NCBI GenBank assembly: GCA_964017195.1
Contig: OZ024889.1
Coordinates: 63,865,858 to 63,929,857 of the forward strand
Source: Siderastrea radians
Lineage: Eukaryota; Cnidaria; Anthozoa; Scleractinia; Rhizangiidae
Direction of reading: 5' to 3'
DNA length: 64,000 nt
Shown here: in pieces, positions 36,690 to 46,973 of the stretch
Numbering within the stretch: position 1 is the first letter of the stretch
Layout: each line of letters begins with the position of its first letter
The notes under the pieces: generated by a model
Seen by the model: only the letters and a program-made list of their open reading frames with translations
Database searches by the model: none
Told to the model about the DNA's origin: nothing
Made by a program: the position numbers and the translations under genes

Positions 36690-37205
36690 TTAATGCCATA
36701 CACCAAACGACTTTCTCTTATAATGAATACTTGAGTCGCTCAGTTTCTTTTTCACGGTGCGCTTCTTTTTACATTCTGACGCGCTCTCGTCTGTCTGACT
36801 GTCAATATCACTGCAACTAGATTGCCGCAGATTATTCAGCAAATGTGACGGGAACTCAGGCGGACTTACTTTTCGCCTCCGCGCTCGGATCTCGCGAATT
36901 AAATCGCAGAAGGACTTATCCACGCCGTCGTACTCCGCTGCAGAAGCTTCAACAAATAACCACTCGTATCTATTGGCCAAAGTTTGTCCTTCACTCTTCG
37001 CAACGGTGCGATGTTCTTCCAAGTCGGTTTTGTTTCCTATAAGAAGAAAGGGGACTGGGCCCTCATTTGCTGGATCACGTGATTCTTCAATCATTTCTTT
37101 GTAGCGCGGAACTGTGATGTAACTTTTCCTGTCAGCTATGGAGTAGATGACGAGGAAACCGTCTCCTGTGCTCAGAAAATTTTCTCTGAGTTTAGATGTT
37201 GAATT
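36690..37205 (-). CDS. atypical Ras-like small GTPase, 3' exon
   Basis: The last exon starts after a TTCGTTCTTCCAG acceptor (37206-37207) and runs to a stop at 36690. It holds FLSTGDGFLVIYSI (after switch II), the G4 guanine-specificity motif NKTDLE, and the G5 motif EASA, all in Ras order. A basic, serine-rich C-terminus ends SFGVWH without a CaaX box, so prenylation is not expected. It joins in phase with the exon at 37545-37618. Confidence 0.85.
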   Translation of the reverse strand, partial: NSTSKLRENFLSTGDGFLVIYSIADRKSYITVPRYKEMIEESRDPANEGPVPFLLIGNKTDLEEHRTVAKSEGQTLANRYEWLFVEASAAEYDGVDKSFCDLIREIRARRRKVSPPEFPSHLLNNLRQSSCSDIDSQTDESASECKKKRTVKKKLSDSSIHYKRKSFGVWH

Positions 37206-37544
37206 CTGGAAGAACGAAAATGACGAATAATTGTTAATACGAATGCCACAAACTGTAAAACAATGCACGGGAAAATAACAATGCAAAAAATTTCTCTCTA
37301 ACCAGAACTGGTGGTTTTATTTATTTACTTATTTATTTACAGGCACTTGCGCGTCCAGTTTTCGCCCAAAATAGATCCTTCGACGGAATAACACAGCAGA
37401 TCAGTGAAGTTGAAAGATTGGCCGAGACCGAATAAGTACACCGCGTTTAGAAAATATTTGATGGATGCTGCAATATCGGATATTGTAATTGCAATAACCT
37501 CCATGTAGCGTAGTTTTCTAGAGTGCGTTTAAGCCTTTGCTTAC

Positions 37545-37618
37545 CCTGCAAGCTGTATCTAGTATATCAAGAGTAACTTCCTCTCCATCCACTATCACTG
37601 TGCGACGATAACAATCTT
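37545..37618 (-). CDS. atypical Ras-like small GTPase, switch exon
   Basis: A 74 bp exon bounded by a TTTTTTTTAG acceptor (37619-37620) and a GTAAGC donor (37539-37544). It encodes DCYRRTVIVDGEEVTLDILD and then Thr-Ala-Cys-Arg. This is the Ras switch I/beta region and the G3 motif, but the usual DTAGQ is DTACR, lacking both the Gly and the catalytic Gln. Phase 0 junction with the 3' exon is exact. The P-loop exon(s) lie further right and were not found. Confidence 0.8.
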
Positions 37619-39902
37619 CTAAAAAAAACATATTAAACCTAAATCGAACGAGAACGAGTGTCGCAGAGAGTTGCCGGTTTTTATTTTCGAGTGTCCGCTT
37701 TATACATGGACTTTTTTGTGTCTTTGATGACGTTAATCTAGTTCCACTGTACTTGGGTGAAAACCTGCATAGAAGGGCAACGCCGGGAAACTTTAACCGC
37801 CCATATATAGAATTTAGATGAAGGAGCTGTGTTTATTAGTGATGTTTATTGCCATTGCCATACATGTTGAAAACTAAGATGTTAAAAACATACTACTTTG
37901 TGGTTACAGATCGAAGTTTCGAAAGAATACTAACAAGCTTAATTTTAACGTTATCTTACATGGCATTCGATGCCTATTTAACCAGCTGCTTAACTAAAGA
38001 CACAAATCTGCAAATGTGACCAAGATCAAGATTCCATAAAAAAGAAATATAAACCAGCAATTTTAACAAGGTGGATGTTACTTTACACAACAACAACGAC
38101 CATGCAAGGCCTAAAAAATATACCTTATATGGACTGTTCAATGTCCAACTTTTTTTAGTACTGAATCGAAGAAACCAGTATGCCGAAGGCTTTTTCACTA
38201 AAAGTGGTTAAAAACTGTCTGCAAAATTCAAAACACGCTACAAAAAAGTAAAATAACAAGGCAAGCTCTGCACTGGCAAGCGATATATATAAAAATATTT
38301 TCCGACAATAATCCCCCCTCCCCGAAAATAAGTCTTTACTTCTATACCCGTTAAGATGGTAGAATTTGTGCGTGCGGTACCTCTGCATTGACTATATGTA
38401 GGGGATACCCCAGGCCATGCTTGGGGCAGGTACATCTTGCGCTAGCAGAATCCGACGAACAGTCAGTTGCATCTGACCATAACGTAAAAAACACTCCGGT
38501 GCATGCAGTCCTCACAGGAAGTACTTGATCATCGCTCACTTTCAATCGCCAGTCTTCCACTGACATGCCTTCGTCTTCACCTTTTCATTGTTTCTCTAGC
38601 TTGTAGGTACACCCTTAGGCTATAATAGCGAGCTGCTGCCGATGTCGGAGGCAGGTTCTTGGGCTGTAACTGTGAACTCTGGGTCGCTAGTGTCTTGCAG
38701 CCGTTGGTATCGTAAGCTACATGTATCAAGGTTTTCTCCAGGCTTTTCTACCGTAGAGGGATACTAGTGCATTCTAATCTGCTGCCACAATGTCATCCAC
38801 GGTACGTGGAATGCAAGTCTCACTTTTGCTTGCTCTCCGAAGTGTAAAGGGTTGATGTATTTCTTCAAGGCTGCAGCTTTGACAATTTCCGTAGAGAGGA
38901 GAAGTCGTGACGCATCCCAAAAGTGCGTGAAAAAATCGTTACCTAACTACTCTTTAACTCTCTTCATATTCCAGACACGTCTTCTGGAGTTTGCCTTTGG
39001 TTCTGGTTTGAAAGAGAGGTCACAGCCCACCAGTTTGATTATGGTAGTGACGATGATTAGCGTCGTAGGTATAATATGGGAACGTGAAAAGCCAGAATAT
39101 ATCTTCAATCTTTGAGGGAAATATAAAATTTCGTTGGAATGTGTCACAAATAGAGGAAACGGTCACCCTATGGTTTATGGCGATTTTTGTAAAACGTAGC
39201 TTACTTATTTGTATATACTCAACTAGTAACGAACTGTGAATCAATAATGACGTATTAAAACAAGTATTCTTCGCTGTAGAACTTTCCGGCGAGTCAAAAT
39301 TGAAAAACAAATACAAGATGTCAAAAGTAAGGGCCTCTAACAGGATTTACTGTGCTTATGCGCGTGTTTGGTGACGTTTTACAAAAAATGAAAGTTTACA
39401 GACACTTTTCAAATACGCTTCCTTTACTTTGCATGAACTGAGTGAAAATCTGGCAATAGAAAAGCACAATAAAAAAACAATTTCCGGTTCGAGCCTCGCT
39501 TTCATGTTAGTCTACAGCACGAGTTAGCATTCGTTTAAATTTGGAGATGTTCCTGTGATGAATCATTTGGGACTTTCAGTATGTTGATCTACAGACTAAT
39601 TCTAAATGATCGGCGACGAGAGAGCTTCTGTTGCAATTAGTTGCAGGTTCAGTCACAAAATGACTGGACTAAAATACAAGAATTCAGTTACAATTTCAAA
39701 CACCAAGAATCAATAGAATATAAGGTTGCAAGAAAAAACGTTAAAATAAAAAAAAAACGAAAACAAAAGATCTACTAATACATTTATTTTTATCAAAATG
39801 GTTCTCCTTTCATAGGCTAGAATAACAATTGTGCCCTTAATTTTCTTATTATAAGTAGGCATTTTATTCGTAAAGAAACTAAAATGACAATTTCCCTGCC
39901 CT
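37619..39902. other. intron or intergenic sequence, no further exon recognised
   Basis: The first exons of the Ras-like gene should lie on the minus strand to the right, but no P-loop motif was found by eye. A minus-strand frame at 38351-38566 (MSVEDWRLKVSDDQVLPVRT) looks somewhat protein-like but matches nothing I know. Confidence 0.5.
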
Positions 39903-39925
39903 TTGGACCTCATCATATTGATGTC

Positions 39926-40245
39926 GCAACTTCTTACAGAGCTTGGACCTCAGCATGCTGATGTCGCAACTTCTTACAATAACTTGTCGCTTATACTTCG
40001 CGACCAAGGCGATCTGAAGCAGGCAAAGGAGTATCGTGAACGTGCCCCGGCTATTTGGCTACAAAGGCTTCGGGACAACATATTGATGTCGCAACTTGTT
40101 ACCACAACTTGGTGTTCTTCATGATCTTCGTGACCTGGGCGACCTGGAGAAAGCGAAGGAGTATATTGAACGTGCCCTGGCCATTCAGCTACAAAATCTT
40201 GGACCTCATCACATTGATCAGTCGCAACTTCTTACAATAACTTAG
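39926..40245 (+). pseudogene. dispersed TPR fragment related to the NB-ARC-TPR gene
   Basis: [20 protein letters not shown] then [19 protein letters not shown] matches the 42-residue TPR units of the gene at 60118. The frame breaks near 40080, and further TPR-like pieces ([25 protein letters not shown]) lie in shifted frames up to ~40245. It is a decayed copy about 20 kb from the intact gene, in the same orientation. Confidence 0.8.
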
Positions 40246-41182
40246 CTTGTGTACTTTGTAAGCTACAGCCTCTGGCAATAATCTTGGGACACCTTGCCGT
40301 CTTCTTCCCCTTCCCCCGTTTGCAATTTTGAAAAGACTAGAAATTTGGGATTTTCTAGCACTGCACTATTAGGGCAATACTGTCTGCCAAGCTTGGCCTA
40401 TTAACATTAGGTAGGTGACAAACTCTATTGGAGCACCAGAGAGGATGAAGGAAGAGAGGTAATCCCCCATACATGGGCCTCTTCCGATGAAAATTATTTG
40501 AAATCTACTTTTGGTTCTGTGTCATACTGCATGACTATTTTAAGGACGACATTTCATTGGTCAGTTAACATGACGTCATGTAATTTTACATTGTTGACAG
40601 GGAAACAACAGATAAAAATAACCTTCATAGGATTAGTGCGAACTAATAATAAATTTAACTTGGTCTGTTAATATTAGATACTACCAACATTGGCTACTGT
40701 TAACGTGTGGCACTTGTTGATCACCTCTAGACTAATACCATACAGTCAAAGCTCTCCTTGCGACCACTCTCGTAAGCGACCAGCTCTAGTTACGACCAGC
40801 ATTGTGAAACCCCGTTTGACGTGTCACTTAAACTCTGTAGTGAAAAGCTGTCGTAAGCGACCGCTCCCCTAAACGACCGCGACCAGTTTTGTGAATTACC
40901 AATGGGCTTTTTCCTTTGTTTTTAAGTTCTCGTAAGCGACCACTCGGTCAACATTCTAATAAAAGCACTCAGTTACTTGTTCAAATTTAGAGTAATGCAT
41001 AATACAAGTACTAAAGGTTCCTTGACTTGTATCTACGCGGACCTCTTCTATAATAGGCAACAAAAAACTTATCAACATTATTACAACAAAACTATTAACA
41101 CAGACACAGGACAAACTTTACGCTAAAAGCTCTTGTAAGCGACCACTCTCTATTATTTATCATGTGGTCGCTTACGAGAACC

Positions 41183-44100
41183 CAACAACAACAACAAGCT
41201 TTATTTGCATGACTACATAGAAATTTGGTAGTATTGCAAAAGCTACTTAAATTTAATTACATATTATTTCATTAACTAAGATAATTAGTAAAGTAGAAAA
41301 TAACAGAACATAACAAAGAAAAAAAAAATATTATATATAATATATGAAACAATTACTAACAATAATTGTTCATTTAACTGTTCGAAGTGGTGATCATTGT
41401 AACGAGATTGTCTCTCAATTCAAAGCATGCCGAGATAAATGAGATTAGCTTAATGTTTACAAAGTAGTCAGTGGAATTCATAAGATGTGATAATAGAGTT
41501 TCGCGTGGTAGTAGTCGTAGTAATGGAAGTTTGGATTCTATTTTAGAAAAGAATATGCCGCGTACCTGAGAATAAGCTGGGCAATCTAACAAAAAATGAG
41601 TTTCATCTTCAATTTTGTTGCAATTGCAGAAGTTGCATATTCTTTCATTACGAGGTATATTGTCGTATCTACCTGTTTCGATCCTAAGTTTGTGACAGCT
41701 TATTCTCAGTTTTACTAATGTTTTCCTTAAAGGGTTCTTCCTTGTTAAATCTAAGTAGGTAGAAGGGCTATAATTATTTTTAATAGTGTTATAAAAACTA
41801 AGTTTTTGCGAGTTTTGTAGGGTCTGATTCCAATGTGAAATATACTTCTGTTTCATGATATTAATATACTGTTTAATTTTACAATCATTTAATGAACTAT
41901 AGTTAAAGTGATTAAAATTATAGTATTCATTTATTTTCATGACACTAGAGTAGAAACTATTTTTTCCGTTATCATAAAGATCAATCGATATTTTTAGGGC
42001 TTGTCTGACTATAGAGTTTTCATCCTTTTGGTGTAAGTAATTTAGATAACTTAGTATCTTCTTATTTATATCAATGATCAGAGGGAATTTACCAAGTTCG
42101 GCTCTGCATGCAATATTGGATGCCTTGTTATGTACTTCTAAGTATCGTTTACAAAACTGCAAGTGAGTTTTCTCAATTGGGGAAAGGTCCCACGACTTAA
42201 AGTCTGATTTCACAAAGGCACCCCAAACTTCATTTGAGTCGAAAATTTTGCATGCTATTGAAGGTTTAAGTTTATTGAAATCTGTGTGCCGTCTTAGACT
42301 AAAGAAAGCATGAAGAGCTTTTTGTCGTAGATGTTCAAGTGAGAGTGTAAAATTTCCTGAAGAAGAGATGCGAGTCCCTAAATAGGTATAGTCTTGAACA
42401 ATGTCTATTTTTTCACTGCCCACATGAAAAGCATAATCAGATCGTTTTTCACGTCGTTGAAAAATCATTATTTTTGTTTTCTTAGGGTTTATGCTTAGCA
42501 TCCAGGAGTTGCAATATGAAGATAACTTGTTAAGACAATTTTGTAATCCTAGTTTTGATCGTGATAAAATAATTAAGTCGTCTGCATAAAAAAGGGAGTT
42601 GAGTTTGGTGCCATTTGGCGGTATAAACGGATCAGATAGAACATTGTTAAGAGAAAAAGCTAAATCGTTAACGTATAGGTTAAAGAGCAAAGGACTTAAA
42701 ATACAGCCTTGGCGTACACCTCTTGCATACCGAAAAGGACGCGTTCTGTTATTTCCAATTTTTATAGAGGAGGTAGAGTTCGAGTATAAACTTTTAATTA
42801 AATTATAGAAATTTCCTCGGACATTTATTTGTAACAGTTTGTATAAAAGTCCATCGTGCCATACCGAATCAAATGCTTTTCTAAAGTCGACAAAACATGC
42901 ATATACTTTCGTTTGATGACAATTGACATACTTATCTATTATTGTTCTTAGTGTAAAAACGTGATCCGCTGTTCGGTTATTTGCTAAAAACCCAATTTGA
43001 GATTTATGAAGTATTTCAAGGGACTGGACGTGTTCAAGAAGTCTTTGGTTGAGAATTGAGCAAAATAATTTTCCGAGACAGCTAGAAACACAGATTCCAC
43101 GATAGTTTGAGGGGTCACTTTTAGTCCCACTTTTAAAAATTGGTGTGATAAGGCCATTACACCATGTTTGAGGCATAGTACCCGATCTTAGAACCGTACT
43201 AAATAATTTCAGGTAAACAGGCATTAACTGGTTTAAGCTGGATTTGATCATTTCATTTTTGAGTTTGTCTGAGAAAGGAGATTTGTTATTCAGTTTAAGT
43301 TTTTTAGCCGCTGTGTATATTTCTAGCTCAGTTATCAGGCCGTTCAAAGAATTCGATTGAGCTGGCACATTTTCTAGAGTTCGCAACTCAGAAATGATCG
43401 CTTCCTGATGTGAATTCAAGGGTTCATTAGAGTGCAGCGTTTGGAAATGAGACATCCAGTTTTCTTCGGAAACTGGTGGGAGGATATTTTCCTTGACAGA
43501 ATCATCCATTGACTTTAAACAGTTCCAAAAGTTGCGACTGTTCGGATCATCGACGGCAGTTTCAAGTTTTGTGAGCTGAGTATGATAGTATTGATATTTG
43601 ATGTGTCGTTTTCTAATTATCTTAATTTTTAAACAACGTTTAGCGGCGGTAGTAAGGATATTTTCTATTTCATCTAGTGTGGTGTTAATATCCTTGTCTG
43701 GCCTTTCATCGATAAGAAAATCGTGTATTAGTTTTTGTAGGTCATTTGACTGTAGCGCTGCTCGAAATTTTTGCGATGAGTCGTTTTCCCAAATAAATTG
43801 TTTCGGCAAACGTGTTAACGTATCGTTTATATTTGTTGCAGCTGAGTGAGTATTAACCGTATTGATATTAAGCCATGTCATAATTGGACTGTGATCTGAT
43901 AAACTGGACGGTTCTTTAACAATGAAATTTGATATATGTCGATACAAATCCTGATCACATATAGCGTAATCAGTAACACTTATTCCTGAGTTGCCGTGAA
44001 ATGTGGGTCTTCCCAGTGAATCGCCACTAATTCTTCCATTCAAGATTCGTAGATCTGCACTCCTACATATTTCTAAAAGTCGTTTGCCATGGTTATTTAA

Positions 44101-44385
44101 TTCGTTGTCGAAACTGTTCCGTTGAGGGGCACATAACGAGGAGTTAGATTGATCATTTGTTATTATCGTGTTTCCCTCCTGACACACAATGTCAGAATAT
44201 TTGCCAGTTCTAGAATTGAAATCTCCTAAAATTAATACTGATCCAAGAGAGGAGAATTTTTCAATATCATTTTCAAACTCATCGAACATATCAGAACAAA
44301 AATAATTTGAGTTGTGTGGTGGGATATAGACACCACACACATAGATATCTTTTGCGGTGTTCGTATATTCTCTTGCAATTTTAAT
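41183..44385 (-). mobile_element. 5'-truncated non-LTR retrotransposon (LINE)
   Basis: The minus-strand element spans from the truncated 5' side near 44385 to a (GTT)n tail at ~41183-41200, with AATAAA just before the tail. A short simple-repeat tail is typical of several LINE clades. It is inserted within the pogo-like repeat. Confidence 0.8.
41374..44340 (-). CDS. LINE ORF2: apurinic-type endonuclease fragment plus reverse transcriptase
   Basis: 988 residues without a stop. The C-terminal part of an exonuclease-endonuclease-phosphatase domain (GSVLILGDFNSRTG; VTDYAICDQDL; LSDHSPI) is followed by a reverse transcriptase with NGLITPIFKSGTKSDPSNYR, CFVDFRKAFDSVWHDGL, GVRQGCILSPLLFNLYVNDL and the catalytic FYADDL, then a thumb region. 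The C-terminus has a zinc knuckle-like CNFCNCNKIEDETHFLLDC typical of zf-RVT. The endonuclease N-terminus is missing because of 5' truncation. The open frame over the whole length implies a fairly young insertion. The clade was not determined. Confidence 0.93.
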   Translation of the reverse strand: MCGVYIPPHNSNYFCSDMFDEFENDIEKFSSLGSVLILGDFNSRTGKYSDIVCQEGNTIITNDQSNSSLCAPQRNSFDNELNNHGKRLLEICRSADLRILNGRISGDSLGRPTFHGNSGISVTDYAICDQDLYRHISNFIVKEPSSLSDHSPIMTWLNINTVNTHSAATNINDTLTRLPKQFIWENDSSQKFRAALQSNDLQKLIHDFLIDERPDKDINTTLDEIENILTTAAKRCLKIKIIRKRHIKYQYYHTQLTKLETAVDDPNSRNFWNCLKSMDDSVKENILPPVSEENWMSHFQTLHSNEPLNSHQEAIISELRTLENVPAQSNSLNGLITELEIYTAAKKLKLNNKSPFSDKLKNEMIKSSLNQLMPVYLKLFSTVLRSGTMPQTWCNGLITPIFKSGTKSDPSNYRGICVSSCLGKLFCSILNQRLLEHVQSLEILHKSQIGFLANNRTADHVFTLRTIIDKYVNCHQTKVYACFVDFRKAFDSVWHDGLLYKLLQINVRGNFYNLIKSLYSNSTSSIKIGNNRTRPFRYARGVRQGCILSPLLFNLYVNDLAFSLNNVLSDPFIPPNGTKLNSLFYADDLIILSRSKLGLQNCLNKLSSYCNSWMLSINPKKTKIMIFQRREKRSDYAFHVGSEKIDIVQDYTYLGTRISSSGNFTLSLEHLRQKALHAFFSLRRHTDFNKLKPSIACKIFDSNEVWGAFVKSDFKSWDLSPIEKTHLQFCKRYLEVHNKASNIACRAELGKFPLIIDINKKILSYLNYLHQKDENSIVRQALKISIDLYDNGKNSFYSSVMKINEYYNFNHFNYSSLNDCKIKQYINIMKQKYISHWNQTLQNSQKLSFYNTIKNNYSPSTYLDLTRKNPLRKTLVKLRISCHKLRIETGRYDNIPRNERICNFCNCNKIEDETHFLLDCPAYSQVRGIFFSKIESKLPLLRLLPRETLLSHLMNSTDYFVNIKLISFISACFELRDNLVTMITTSNS

Positions 44386-44578
44386 AAGCGACCAGCGTAA
44401 TTAGCGACCAGCTCTAGTTGCGACCACTTTTCTGAATTCCCGAGGTGGTTGCTTACGAGAGCATCGACTGTACTCTAAGCTTGGCCTGTTATTTGTAATC
44501 TTGTGTATTGCCTCAACTTTAACCGGTGTACTTACGTTTATACGCCATACAACACTACACAATACAATACAATGCAAT

Positions 44579-46922
44579 AATATATAGATTTAGCCAAGCC
44601 TAAAAGCGGAGCCGCGAAGGAATAAACTGGTGTTCGTTTCTCAAAAATAGTCCTGAAACTTTTCGGTATGAAATATATTTCGGGGCTTTTTTTGTCTCGT
44701 TCGCTTTCGAAAAGTGTTTCTCAAAAAGCCTGAAAGTGTTCCGAATTGTCCTCCAATATTTTGGGGATCTGTTCTGTAAAACCAAGCTCGAAAGGTCATT
44801 CTAGAGGCTGAGCACAGCTTGATTATTTTACTCACGAGCCGTCTTACTTGGTGTTTTGCAATGTTTCTATATCCTGTCATTAACTGTGAAGGCTTGTCAA
44901 ATCTCCTTGGCTGAGCACAGCTTGATTATTTTACTCACGAGCCGTCTTACTTGGTGTTTTGCAATGTTTCTATATCCTGTCATTAACTGTGAAGGCTTGT
45001 CAAATCTCCTTGGATTATCGGCTGTTCGCTTGAATGAACTTGAAACGGCGCTCATTTACAAAAACAAAATAAAAATTATTCGAGTATTTAAATGGGTTAT
45101 CTTCATCGCGTTCGGATGTTAACAAATAACATGAACTGCTACTAAATAAAAATATTAGTCTGGTCAAAAATTTATACTGACATTTCACCGGCATTTTACT
45201 GGGACTACCCGAAATAAAGGATCTGGGGAGCTTCGAAGCACTTGTAATAAACTTATTGAAGAAATGTCGCGTAGGTTTTAGCAGCCGCGAAAAAATTCAA
45301 GCACTTTGAGGAACACACATTACTTACGGGATAAAATAGCTTTAAACTCAAAACTGCTCCGCTTATAGTTACTTAAGTAACCCTTATATTTCGTTCTTTA
45401 ACTTGAGACCATCGAGATTGAAAACAAACAAACAAACAAACACCGTCCAAACATTCTTAACTCTGTGACATAGGTTTGGCGGCTGCAAATTGTCTGAAAT
45501 TCGAGCGCTTTAAAAAATGCACAGAACTGTTTTTGGAAGCTTTTCGGATATAATAGGTTTAAACCGACAACTGCTTCGCTTCTAGTTTTTCAAATAACTG
45601 TTATATTTCGTTCTCTAACTAGAGACCATCAAGATTCAAAACAAAGAAACGCCAGGGTGTCAGTAAAACGCGGGGCCGGGGTCGGGGTCGGGGTCCATTG
45701 TTCTTTTGTTTCGTTTTCGGTTTTATGTTTTGGTTAGGGCAAGACAACAGAAAACGAAACAAAAGAACAATGGACCCCGACCCCGACCCCGACCCCGCGT
45801 TTTACTGACACCCGAAACGCCAAACACGCTTTAATTAAATAATGCCGGCATAAGTTTTGCGGATGCGAAGTAAGCCTATATAAAGTTAGGCGCTTTGAGG
45901 AACGCACAAAACTGTTTTCCGAAGCTTTTGGGATAAAATAGCTGTAAACCGACAACTGCTTCGCTTAAAAGATTATTACTATTGAAAACGTCTAGGACAA
46001 GAAAATAGACAGTTGCACAAAGAGATGGACCGGACAGTCAAAATTGAAAGCAAAGCTTGTACAGTTGTCTTGCGGCTGTGCTTAGACCTACTGTTATGAA
46101 TAAACAAACACAAAATAATGGACAGAGAAATCATTTTTGAAAAAAGTTTATTCGAAAACCTGTAAGTTTATACTTAAATCTAATTCGCGTTACACTTCCA
46201 AAATCGTAGGTCGGTCCACGCGAGTGAAATCAGCTGAGCATGGCAAAATATTCAAGAACCTGTCACAAGTCTGAGCGCGTTTTCTAATAATTTTTTAAAG
46301 TCAAAAGTAAATGGCAATTTCAAAACGTAATTTCTTTCATCGTAATACTCGAAATCATGTACCTTAGACCCTTTAAAAACTTCACTTACTCAGTTGTGTT
46401 TCAGAACAGGGCAAACTCTCCGCCGTGAAGAAAACAAAGCGATGAAGTTCTTTGAATGCAGCTTTCGTAACTTGAACTTTTCGCCTTCTACCAGTATTCT
46501 TTTGAACTTTTTCTTTCCATTTATAGATATTACATGTTTTTTTTGTCAAGTATAAAACTTCAGTACTCTCGAGCAATCGTTAAATGTTAAAGAAGCTAAA
46601 GCTTTTAAAGAAACCTCTTTTTCAAAAGCGACGATGGTCATGCGATTTCCCGCCAAGAAAAACGCCGGTTGCCCAAAAGCACCGCGTGATTTCCCGCCAA
46701 GAAAAGATGGCATTCTCTACCCCCGTCGGGTTGTCTTGGGACTTCCCTCCCCCTCCCACAGAGTCTGTGCGGACGGACGGGCGTACGGACGTACGGACGG
46801 ACGGACATACGGACGGACGGTCACGTGACTATTACGTCAGAACCAAAATTTCTTGGATTGATAGTTTACCAAATTTCCTTAGCAATGGAGCTCCGCTGGC
46901 GGGCTTTGCCCGCAGGCTCCGC
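44579..46922. repeat. 2.4 kb repeat, copy 1 of three in head-to-tail array
   Basis: Starts ATAATATATAGATTTAGCC and ends with a hairpin GCGGGCTTTGCCCGC followed by AGGCTCCGCT. It includes an internal 103 bp tandem duplication (44808-45012), a hAT-type MITE, a GGAC/GTAC-rich tract (46767-46821) and no convincing gene. The period to copy 2 is 2396 bp. Confidence 0.92.
45654..45813. mobile_element. hAT-type foldback MITE (160 bp) in copy 1
   Basis: The arms read GGGTGTCAGTAAAACGCGGG and its complement, with GGGGTC repeats and a further CCATTGTTCTTTTGTTTCGT, making a near-perfect ~65 bp stem. It is flanked by 8 bp duplications GAAACGCC at 45646-45653 and 45814-45821. An 8 bp duplication points to hAT transposition. 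Confidence 0.9.
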
Positions 46923-46973
46923 TACAATACAATACAATACAATACAATACGATACGATACGATACGATACATA
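46923..46973. repeat. (ACAAT)n(ACGAT)n microsatellite joining copies 1 and 2
   Basis: Pentanucleotide units ACAAT then ACGAT. The same tract joins copies 2 and 3 (49319-49369), and a shorter ACAAT tract precedes copy 1 (~44553-44578). Confidence 0.93.

Larger units (their letters stand above)
40741..44472. mobile_element. pogo/Tc1-like DNA transposon remnant containing a nested LINE
   Basis: TA then CAGTCAAAGCTCTCCTTGCGACCAC (40741-40767, shown in part) pairs with the complement of the right end, CAGTCGATGCTCTCGTAAGC, followed by TA at 44471-44472. The interior has many CTCGTAAGCGACCACTC-type units in both orientations. There is no transposase. A TA duplication and CAGT termini fit the Tc1/mariner-pogo group. 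A 5'-truncated LINE occupies the middle. Confidence 0.65.
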
